A stretch of DNA of 64,000 nt from Saccharicrinis sp963677345. GTDB taxonomy: Bacteria; Bacteroidota; Bacteroidia; Bacteroidales; Marinilabiliaceae. The position numbers were made by a program, and so were the translations under genes. The first letter of the stretch is position 1; each line of letters starts with the position of its first letter. The stretch lies in the NCBI GenBank assembly GCA_963677345.2, contig CAXXLC010000019.1, forward strand, positions 254,805 through 318,804. Reading direction: 5' to 3'. This document shows, piece by piece, positions 53,423 through 64,000 of the stretch. The notes below the pieces were generated by a model, which saw nothing but the letters and a program-made list of their open reading frames with translations, ran no database searches and was not told where the DNA came from.

Positions 53423-56047
53423 TTGGCAAAAAAAGAAGAAAAAAAGGTTGTTTTAACACCCTTGATGAAACAGTATTATGCAATAAAGGAAAAGCATCCT
53501 AATGCTATATTATTATTCAGGGTAGGTGATTTTTATGAAACATTTTCAGATGACGCAGTAAAGACATCTGAAATATTAGGAATTACACTTACAAAAAGAG
53601 CAAATGGTTCTGCATCATCAGTGGAATTAGCAGGTTTTCCTCACCATGCCTTAGATACTTATTTGCCAAAATTGGTAAGAGCCGGACAAAGGGTTGCGGT
53701 ATGCGATCAGTTGGAAGATCCTAAGATGACCAAAACAATTGTTAAGCGCGGAGTAACTGAATTGGTAACACCCGGAGTTGCTATAAGTGATAATGTGCTT
53801 GAACACAAAGAAAATAATTTCCTTGCAGCGGTTCATTTGGAGAAGAATATTGCCGGGGTTGCATTTTTGGATATTTCAACCGGGGAATTTTTAACAGCTG
53901 AAGGTCGATTTGAATATATAGACAAGCTTTTGAACGGATTTAAACCTAAAGAAATTCTTTTTGAAAAAAGTAAAAGAAGTTTGTTTGTTGAAAATTTTGG
54001 TGATAAGTTTTATACCTATGGTCTCGAAGATTGGGTTTTTACCGAAGATTCCTCCATGGATAGATTGTTGAAACACTTTGAGACAAAATCACTAAAAGGA
54101 TATGGAGTTCATAATCTAAGATGTGGGGTTATTTCTGCGGGTGCAATTATGCACTATCTGGATATTACACAGCATCATAAGCTACAACATATTACAGGAC
54201 TTTCGCGAATAGAAGAGGATAAGTATGTTTGGTTGGATAAGTTTACTATTAAAAATCTTGAACTATTCGGATCTTTTAATGATGGGGGGTGTTCTTTAGT
54301 TGGAGTTATTGATAAAACAGTTTCGCCAATGGGAAGTAGAATGCTTAAAAGATGGGTTGCTTTGCCTTTAAAAGAAGTTAAACTTATCGAAGACCGCTTA
54401 TCGGCTGTAGAGTACTTTTTTAAGGATACGGGTTTGAAGGAACAAATGGAAGAGTTTCTAACTCCGGTAGGTGACTTGGAAAGATTGGTTTCAAAAGTCG
54501 CTGTAGGAAGAGTTACTCCCCGTGAAATGGTTCAGATTAAACAAGCTCTTAAAGCTGTGGAGCTAATTAAAAAAGGATGTGAAGAGACGGATAATATAAC
54601 ACTGAAAAGTATTGGAGAACAATTGAATCCTTGTGTGACAATAAGAGACAGGGTTGAAAATGAAATTGTTTCAGATCCTCCTGCTCAAATAAATAAAGGA
54701 AACGTTATATGTGAAAGCGTAAGCCAAGAGTTGGATGAATTAAGAGGAATTGCATATTCAGGAAAAGATTACCTTAATAATTTAGTTCAAAGAGAAATTG
54801 AAAGAACCGGAATACCGTCATTGAAGATTAGCTTTAATAATGTTTTTGGATATTATATAGAGGTACGAAATACACACAAAGATAAAGTTCCTGCAGAATG
54901 GATCAGAAAGCAGACACTGGTTAGTGCTGAGCGGTATATTACAGAAGAATTAAAAGAATACGAGTCAAAAATTTTAGGGGCTGAAGAGAAAATTTTATCG
55001 CTCGAAACTCAGTTGTTCAACGATTTGGTGGTTAGTTTGTCAGAATACCTCGCTGCGATTCAGTTGGATGCAAGTTTGTTGGCTAAATTGGATTGTTTGT
55101 TGTCCTTTTCAAAAGTGGCAGCTCAGAATAACTATATAAGACCAATTGTTAACAATGACGACGTACTTGATATTAAAGAAGGTCGACATCCTGTGATTGA
55201 AAAGCAACTTCCTGTTGGTGATGAGTATATCCCTAATGATGTTTATCTGGATAATGAAAAACAACAAATAATAATAATAACAGGTCCCAATATGGCTGGT
55301 AAGTCTGCCTTGCTTCGTCAAACAGCATTAATTGTGTTGTTGGCTCAGGTAGGATGTTTTGTGCCAGCTTCATCAGCAAAAATTGGTGTAGTTGATAAGA
55401 TTTTTACAAGGGTCGGAGCTTCTGATAATATCTCAGCCGGTGAATCTACTTTTATGGTCGAAATGAATGAGGCTGCAAGTATCCTGAATAATTTATCACC
55501 AAAAAGTTTGATTTTGTTTGATGAATTAGGAAGGGGTACCAGTACCTACGATGGCATCTCTATTGCGTGGAGTATTGTTGAATATATCCATCAAAATAAA
55601 AGGGCAAAAGCAAAAACGTTATTTGCAACGCATTATCATGAGTTAAATGAAATGGAAAGATCATTTGACAGGTGTAAAAATTATAATGTGTCTGTTAAAG
55701 AGGTGAATAATAAAGTGATCTTCTTGCGCAAGTTAGTGCGGGGAGGAAGTGAACATAGCTTTGGTATTCACGTGGCAAGAATGGCAGGAATGCCCAAAAG
55801 CGTTGTAAATCGAGCAAATGAAGTACTTGCTGAACTTGAGGGAGCCAATAGAAAAGGAAGTCTTTCGAAGCCAGTAGGTGATATTGGTCAACAACGTGAA
55901 GGTTATCAGATGAGCTTTTTTCAATTGGATGACCCGGTGTTAAAACAGATCCGTGACGAAATAGCAAATACTGATATTAATAACCTTACACCCGTTGAGG
56001 CACTCAATAAATTAAACGAAATTAAAAAATTTGCAGGTATTAATTAA
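53423..56047 (+). CDS. mutS: MutS, DNA mismatch recognition ATPase
   Basis: An 874-residue MutS. The mismatch-wedge motif is FRVGDFYETF (Phe37, Glu39 from the TTG start), the clamp and lever regions follow, Walker A is GPNMAGKSALLRQTA, Walker B LILFDELGRGTSTYDG, and the helix-turn-helix dimer region HVARMAGMPKSVVNRANEVL is present. No ATG exists before the conserved N-terminus, and the frame's earliest TTG at 53381 lies inside the promoter, so TTG 53423 (reading MAKKEEKK) is the best start. This non-ATG start may keep expression low. Confidence 0.94.
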   Translation: MAKKEEKKVVLTPLMKQYYAIKEKHPNAILLFRVGDFYETFSDDAVKTSEILGITLTKRANGSASSVELAGFPHHALDTYLPKLVRAGQRVAVCDQLEDPKMTKTIVKRGVTELVTPGVAISDNVLEHKENNFLAAVHLEKNIAGVAFLDISTGEFLTAEGRFEYIDKLLNGFKPKEILFEKSKRSLFVENFGDKFYTYGLEDWVFTEDSSMDRLLKHFETKSLKGYGVHNLRCGVISAGAIMHYLDITQHHKLQHITGLSRIEEDKYVWLDKFTIKNLELFGSFNDGGCSLVGVIDKTVSPMGSRMLKRWVALPLKEVKLIEDRLSAVEYFFKDTGLKEQMEEFLTPVGDLERLVSKVAVGRVTPREMVQIKQALKAVELIKKGCEETDNITLKSIGEQLNPCVTIRDRVENEIVSDPPAQINKGNVICESVSQELDELRGIAYSGKDYLNNLVQREIERTGIPSLKISFNNVFGYYIEVRNTHKDKVPAEWIRKQTLVSAERYITEELKEYESKILGAEEKILSLETQLFNDLVVSLSEYLAAIQLDASLLAKLDCLLSFSKVAAQNNYIRPIVNNDDVLDIKEGRHPVIEKQLPVGDEYIPNDVYLDNEKQQIIIITGPNMAGKSALLRQTALIVLLAQVGCFVPASSAKIGVVDKIFTRVGASDNISAGESTFMVEMNEAASILNNLSPKSLILFDELGRGTSTYDGISIAWSIVEYIHQNKRAKAKTLFATHYHELNEMERSFDRCKNYNVSVKEVNNKVIFLRKLVRGGSEHSFGIHVARMAGMPKSVVNRANEVLAELEGANRKGSLSKPVGDIGQQREGYQMSFFQLDDPVLKQIRDEIANTDINNLTPVEALNKLNEIKKFAGIN

Positions 56048-56117
56048 TTTATATTTATTGATAATCAGATTTGTATAAAATAGCATCAAAAAATCTCAAG
56101 TAAAAATGGAGAAAAAA

Positions 56118-56148
56118 TTTGCTGATAAATAAAAATGATATATATTTG
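56118..56148 (+). promoter_or_regulatory. Promoter of the second tRNA pair
   Basis: TTTG (56118-56121), exactly 19 bp, TATATTTG (56141-56148): a perfect Bacteroidota housekeeping promoter. Transcription should start near 56155 and tRNA-Gly begins at 56217. Confidence 0.88.
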
Positions 56149-56216
56149 CATCCGCAATCACGGAATAAATGATGCTTGAAACGATAGAGTTCATAGGGGT
56201 TGCAGATTATTGTAAT

Positions 56217-56292
<76 letters not shown>

Positions 56293-56297
56293 AGGAT

Positions 56298-56384
56298 GCT
56301 CGAGTGGTGGAATTGGTAGACACGCAAGACTTAAAATCTTGTGTCCATTAGGACGTGCGGGTTCAAGTCCCGCCTCGAGTACCA
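56298..56384 (+). tRNA. tRNA-Leu (anticodon UAA), second copy
   Basis: 87 nt, identical to 16083-16169 on the opposite strand, with the same 5-bp spacer after tRNA-Gly. Confidence 0.97.
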
Positions 56385-56387
56385 AGT

Positions 56388-56420
56388 AAAGGTTTCTTCT
56401 TTTGAAGAAACCTTTTTTTG
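56388..56420 (+). terminator. Terminator of the second tRNA pair
   Basis: AAAGGTTTCTTC and GAAGAAACCTTT form a 12-bp stem with a TTTT loop, followed by a run of T. It lies 3 bp past the Leu tRNA. Confidence 0.92.
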
Positions 56421-56486
56421 TTTCTATCAATCTTCATTTTAAACAATATCTTTTTTGTTTAAAATACTTAAAAATATATTTAATAT

Positions 56487-56798
56487 TTATTCGCTTTCGA
56501 TAAGTGTCTTTCTTGTGTTTCTAAATTGAACCGCTTTCCTGAAGAATGATTCATTTTCTCCAAACTCCATAATTTTGGATACCTGATTTCCGCAAAATGT
56601 ACATTCGCCAATTACTTTTATGTCGTTAAATCGATCCAGATAAACTTTGTAGTTTGATACACCAAATTTGCAGTAGTCATTGCAGCTGCTGCAAAATATT
56701 CCATTTTCCAGTAGATATTTATAGGCATGCTTCTCGTGCTGGCTTAATAAATGATTGAGTTGAGGTCGGCTAATTTCGATGTCATTATGGTTGATCAT
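56487..56798 (-). CDS. Small zinc-ribbon-like protein
   Basis: A 103-residue protein with two cysteine clusters spaced like a zinc ribbon: C36-x2-C39-x3-C43 (FCSSCNDYC) and C66-x2-C69 (ECTFCG), about 22 residues apart. The N-terminal half is helical (RPQLNHLLSQHEKHAYKYLL) and the C-terminus basic and charged. No signal peptide. It resembles small single-domain metal-binding proteins of the phylum with no known role. It is convergent with the tRNA pair and stands alone before a repeat-rich gap. Confidence 0.7.
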   Translation of the reverse strand: MINHNDIEISRPQLNHLLSQHEKHAYKYLLENGIFCSSCNDYCKFGVSNYKVYLDRFNDIKVIGECTFCGNQVSKIMEFGENESFFRKAVQFRNTRKTLIESE

Positions 56799-57245
56799 AA
56801 GGGACTGATTTATAATTTTAAAATTAATATATGTAGATTTTATGTGTTAAGTTATTTATTAATTGTAGATTTTCAAAATACTTATGTTTTATAAAATAAT
56901 ATTTTTTCTAATCCCTAATCAACTCAACAACTCAACGATTTAACAACTCGACAGTTAAAATCATCAATAATCTCTAAACTTTAATCATTCATCTATATAT
57001 GCTAAGAACTAACAACTAACTTGTAAATTATTTATTGCTGCGCAATGTGTTTTATTTGTCATCTAATTGGAGGGGTAAGTTGATTGGATCTGTATTTTTA
57101 ATTATTAATGTAGGTTAAATAAAGGTTATTTAGATTAAAATTAATATAAATAATAGCCTTGAGGGGGCTATTTTTATGGGGATAGTCAATAAAAAATTAT
57201 CTTTGGGTACTGTTTACTTACAAATTAATACTACTTATTCTATTT
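56799..57245. other. Repeat-containing intergenic region before the NifA-like gene
   Basis: 447 bp without a gene. Between about 56908 and 57070 it contains the same degenerate pieces as the 1-5 kb island: TAATCCCTAATC, AACAACTCAACGATTTAACA, GCTAAGAACTAACAACTAAC and TTATTTATTGCTGCGCAATG with TCATCTAATT. The last 60 bp hold the promoter of the downstream gene. Confidence 0.75.
57198..57205 (+). promoter_or_regulatory. -7 element TATCTTTG upstream of the GAF/sigma-54 activator
   Basis: Consensus TAnnTTTG, with TTTTTATG about 19 bp upstream as a -33-like element. Leader about 34 nt. Confidence 0.65.
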
Positions 57246-58805
57246 ATGGCTGCAAAATGTATTAAAGGAGGATCGGAATGTTACGGATTGAAAGAGATGA
57301 CGCTGTTGTTTGAAATTAGTCAAAGGCTAATTGCATCTACAGAATTGAAAAATGATCTGTCTCCTATTTTAAAGATGTTGGTTGAGCATCTGGGGGCGGA
57401 AAGAAGTTTTTTAACAATTTATAATCGAAATAATTCCAGTATATATATAGAGGCTGCTTATGGAATGAGTCCTAAGCAACAATCTCTTGGTAAATATCGA
57501 CTGGGAGAGGGAGTTATTGGAAAAGTTGTAGAGCTTGGGCAGCCAATTGTTATTCAGGAGATTTCTAAATCAAATTTATTTTTAAATAAAACACGCTCTG
57601 AGTTAAAAAAAGAAGGTATGGAGCTGTCGTTTATCTGTATCCCTATCGTGGTTGAAAATAAAATGACCGGGGCTTTGAGTGTGGTTAGAGAATTTAATCC
57701 TCATATTACATATGAAGAGGACATTCATTTTTTGTCAATTATTGGCTCTTTGATCGCTAAAACAGTTAAGGTGCGTCAGGAGAAAGCAGAGGAACTGGAA
57801 GAGTTAAAGAAGAAAAACCTTCAATTGCAGTCTGAGGTTGCAGAAAATAATTTTGCTACTAAAATAATTGGAAATAGTAGTAAAATGCGTGATGTGTTTT
57901 CGTTGGTAGAAATGGTAGCTCCTACGAATAGTACAGTGTTAATTCGGGGAGAATCGGGTATTGGTAAGGAGTTAATTGCAGATGCAATTCATAACAGTAG
58001 TAAGCGTAAAAATAAAAATCTGATCAAGGTAAACTGTTCTGCGTTGCCTGATTCATTGATTGAGAGTGAATTGTTTGGCCATGAGAAAGGGGCTTTTACT
58101 GGTGCGGATCAAATGCGTAAAGGTAGATTTGAAATGGCCAATGGAGGGACGATATTTCTTGATGAGATTGGAGATCTGCCTCTGGCAACCCAGGTAAAGC
58201 TGTTAAGAGTACTTCAGGAGCGTCAGTTTGAACGTTTAGGTGGGACTGAAACAATTTCGATAGATGTTAGGATTGTATGTGCTACCAATTGTAATTTAGA
58301 GCAGTTGATTGAAGATGGTAAGTTTAGAGAGGATTTATTTTACAGGATTAATGTATTTCCTATCTTCATCCCTTCCTTACGCGAAAGAAGAAATGACATT
58401 CCATTGCTGGTTGATCACTTTATCCAGAAATTTAATAAAAAGAATAAAGCAAATATCAGACGAATAACAACTGGAGCTATAGATATGTTGATGGTTTATA
58501 GATGGCCAGGTAATGTTAGGGAGCTTGAGAATGTAATTGAGCGAGCTTGTATTTTATCTCGTGATAATGTTGTGCATAGTTATCATTTGCCACCAACCCT
58601 GCAAACAGCCGATTCTACAGCAACCGGATCGCATGAGGGAATGACAGGTGTGATTGAGCGTCTGGAAAAACAATTGATTATAGAAGCACTTATTACAACA
58701 AAAGGTAACATTACAAAGGCTGCTGAACAGTTAAAGATTACAGAACGTATGTTAGGTACTCGTATTAAAAAGTATAGAATAGATGCCTGGAGATATAAAG
58801 TATAA
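57246..58805 (+). CDS. GAF-domain sigma-54-dependent activator (NifA-like)
   Basis: A 519-residue enhancer-binding protein: GAF sensory domain (about 20-180, LGAERSFLTIYNRNNSSIYI and IGKVVELGQPIVIQEI), a coiled linker (EELEELKKKNLQLQSEV), AAA+ domain with Walker A GESGIGKE, sigma-54 contact GAFTGA (GHEKGAFTGADQMR), DEIGDLPLATQVKLLRVLQE and a Fis-type helix-turn-helix (KGNITKAAEQLKITERMLGT). The layout is that of NifA/AnfA, but no nitrogenase genes are in the window and the true target is unknown. An N-terminal CIKGGSEC has two cysteines; any redox role is speculative. Confidence 0.9.
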   Translation: MAAKCIKGGSECYGLKEMTLLFEISQRLIASTELKNDLSPILKMLVEHLGAERSFLTIYNRNNSSIYIEAAYGMSPKQQSLGKYRLGEGVIGKVVELGQPIVIQEISKSNLFLNKTRSELKKEGMELSFICIPIVVENKMTGALSVVREFNPHITYEEDIHFLSIIGSLIAKTVKVRQEKAEELEELKKKNLQLQSEVAENNFATKIIGNSSKMRDVFSLVEMVAPTNSTVLIRGESGIGKELIADAIHNSSKRKNKNLIKVNCSALPDSLIESELFGHEKGAFTGADQMRKGRFEMANGGTIFLDEIGDLPLATQVKLLRVLQERQFERLGGTETISIDVRIVCATNCNLEQLIEDGKFREDLFYRINVFPIFIPSLRERRNDIPLLVDHFIQKFNKKNKANIRRITTGAIDMLMVYRWPGNVRELENVIERACILSRDNVVHSYHLPPTLQTADSTATGSHEGMTGVIERLEKQLIIEALITTKGNITKAAEQLKITERMLGTRIKKYRIDAWRYKV

Positions 58806-59007
58806 GTAGTTTATCTGTTGGTGGACTATGTATTGATGTTTATGTTGTTGTAAATTTTAATTACCCTCGAAATTTTATAAGGAAATTACCTTGTTATTTC
58901 ACTGATTCATTAAAGAAATTTGTAAACAAATAAACCAGTTGCTAACCTTGTGTGTTTATACAAAAGAATATCTATTATGAAGTGAAATTGAATATATAGC
59001 TTATAAA

Positions 59008-59475
59008 ATGAAAAAGAAAAAGACGATTGCTTTAGTGGCTCATGATAATCGCAAGCAAGATCTTATGGATTGGGTTGAATACAATTGGAGAGAGTTGGTT
59101 TCGCATGATTTGGTATGTACTGGTACCACTGGATCATTAGTGAATAAGGTGTTAGAGGAAAAATGTAGTCAGAATAATGTAGTTCCACCAACTGTAAAAA
59201 GACTTAAGTCTGGACCCCTGGGTGGAGATCAGCAGTTGGGTGCATTAATAGCAGAGCAGGCTGTTGGTATTTTAATATTCTTTTGGGATCCAATGCAACC
59301 TCAACCTCATGATGTAGATGTTAAAGCACTTTTAAGAATATGTGCACTATATAATGTCGTAACAGCAACCAATAGGGCTACGGCTGATTTTGTTGTAACA
59401 AGTGAGTTGTTTCATCAGGATTATAAGCCTATCCTAAAAGATTATTCTACGTATGTAAATCGTTTCTCAAAATAA
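59008..59475 (+). CDS. mgsA: Methylglyoxal synthase
   Basis: A 155-residue MgsA converting dihydroxyacetone phosphate to methylglyoxal and phosphate. Catalytic and substrate residues are visible: DLVCTGTTGSLV (phosphate loop), SGPLGGDQQLGALI with Asp74, and FFWDPMQPQPHDVDVKALLR with His101 and Asp104. Length is standard. It functions in the cytosol as a bypass of lower glycolysis when phosphate is short. It has its own transcription unit, 200 bp after the activator gene. Confidence 0.96.
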   Translation: MKKKKTIALVAHDNRKQDLMDWVEYNWRELVSHDLVCTGTTGSLVNKVLEEKCSQNNVVPPTVKRLKSGPLGGDQQLGALIAEQAVGILIFFWDPMQPQPHDVDVKALLRICALYNVVTATNRATADFVVTSELFHQDYKPILKDYSTYVNRFSK

Positions 59476-60192
59476 CTTCAAAAAAAAATTCCCCTTCTAA
59501 CATCTTGACAAAAAGTAAAATGCGATATATCCTTGAAGTCTGAGTAAAAAATAATCTGGAATTCATTTGGAAGTTACAAATAAAAGCAGTTGTTTTGCAG
59601 CCGCTTTGAACGAGAGGCGAGATAAAAAGATTGAAATATTGAGCAACTTTAATGGAAGAAAGTCTTGAGCAAGAGGAGGTTTTAGAAGCTAAAAAAAAAC
59701 GAGATAAAATTTTTAAAATATTTTTAAAAATTTATTTGGTTTTAAAAAAATAAAATCACTTATCTTTGCAGCCGCTTTTAAAGAGAGGCAGAGGTTAAAA
59801 TACTGAGACTTTAGGAAGGGTTTTAAATTGGTGAAAAACAGCAATTTAAATTAAAAATAAAGCTTGAAAAAATAAATAAAAAATTTTTCAAAATTTATTT
59901 GGAGAAAAGGAAATAAAGTTGTTATCTTTGCATCCGCTTTAAGAGCGATACTCTAACGAAGGTTTGAGGTTAAAAAAAAGATTGAAATAAACATTGTTTT
60001 AGAAAGAGTTCTAAAATGTGTTTACAAGATATAAAGAGTTCTGATTTATTTATGCCTTGATGCTGAATAAAAAGGAAAACGTTCTTTGAAAATATTGAAA
60101 TGCACACTTAATAAAAGGAAAGTAAAGTTTGATCTTTGAGTTAAAACTCTTGTAAGGAATTATAGCCATTAAATTGGCAAAACAATTTTTAT
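59476..60192 (+). promoter_or_regulatory. rRNA operon leader with three tandem promoters
   Basis: 717 bp without a gene. Three similar promoter units lead to 16S: P1 -33 TTTG 59566-59569, -7 TTGTTTTG 59590-59597; P2 TTTG 59735-59738, TATCTTTG 59761-59768; P3 TTTG 59898-59901, TATCTTTG 59923-59930. Each is followed by GCAGCCGCTTT- or GCATCCGCTTT-like sequence and a GA-rich stretch, so the units are diverged tandem duplications of about 160 bp. GTTCTTTGAAAATATTGAAA at 60081-60100 is the usual pre-16S leader motif of the phylum. Confidence 0.8.
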
Positions 60193-61715
<1,523 letters not shown>

Positions 61716-61870
61716 TGGAGAGAGTTTTAAATATACTTTAAAAGACAACCATCTACTTTTCATAAGTAGTGCATTTCACATTTCGCAAACAGCGAAAAAC
61801 GTACATTGACATATTGGCAAAACAATCAAAATCATAGTTTAGCAATGCGCAAAGCATTAAGCTAAACCAA
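61716..61870 (+). other. Short 16S-23S spacer without tRNA genes
   Basis: About 155 bp. No tRNA-Ile or tRNA-Ala is present, unlike many rRNA operons of the phylum. It has AACGTACATTGACATATTGG, a leader-like processing or antitermination motif, and TTTAGCAATGCGCAAAGCAT followed by TAAGCTAAACC as a stem. Confidence 0.8.

Positions 61871-64000
<2,130 letters not shown>

Overview
The window reads as a chromosomal segment of a Bacteroidota bacterium, most likely Marinilabiliales or a close relative. The rank is inferred from the gene set and the general look of the 16S gene, not from a search. Support comes from recurring -7 promoter boxes of the form TAnnTTTG, type IX secretion genes (gldJ, porU, porV), a fused SecDF, a DUF6266 protein, a 16S 3' end reading GGAACACCTCC, and AT-rich DNA with few Shine-Dalgarno sequences.

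Layout. 1-5000 is a gene-poor island: one DUF6266 gene sits among degenerate repeats, including a heptamer array directly upstream of it and a 285-bp sequence present twice with about two differences. 5.0-11.3 kb holds an AraC-type regulator, a decayed 4Fe-4S protein, a nickel-pincer cofactor and nickel uptake operon (larB, larE, larMN, larQ, larO) and an exported flavodoxin. A 43-bp box followed by a GANATTTG promoter element occurs before both the Fe-S remnant/lar operon and the flavodoxin. 11.3-16.0 kb carries decayed genes and a two-gene MBOAT/SGNH O-acetylation locus whose MBOAT gene is split, directly after its ATG, by a complete 1477-bp insertion sequence with an 8-bp target duplication.

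16.0-16.7 kb is a tRNA operon (three Val, Gly, Leu; minus strand). 16.7-24.9 kb encodes FolC, PhoH, MtaB, an inositol-monophosphatase-like enzyme, a lipid A-type acyltransferase, a glycosyltransferase and MurF. 25.0-31.8 kb is the type IX secretion block. 31.8-37.7 kb has IspF, a CoA-binding protein, a thioredoxin-like protein, an M23 peptidase, AlaS and Rex. 37.7-44.0 kb pairs a sigma-54 response regulator and histidine kinase with a divergent ABC/FtsX-type transporter whose ATPase has degenerate catalytic motifs. 44.3-56.0 kb holds SecDF, TatA, a Ca/Na exchanger, a LolD-type ATPase, a TIGR02757 protein, TrmN6, a MATE exporter, ComB and MutS. 56.2-56.4 kb repeats the tRNA-Gly/tRNA-Leu pair in inverted orientation. 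56.5-59.5 kb has a zinc-ribbon protein, a GAF/sigma-54 activator and methylglyoxal synthase. From 59.5 kb three tandem promoters lead into 16S rRNA and a 23S rRNA cut by the window end.

Most of the window is conserved housekeeping DNA. The unusual parts are the repeat island, the AraC/lar/flavodoxin locus, the IS-split acyltransferase and the atypical ABC ATPase. I did not find a clearly new multi-gene system.
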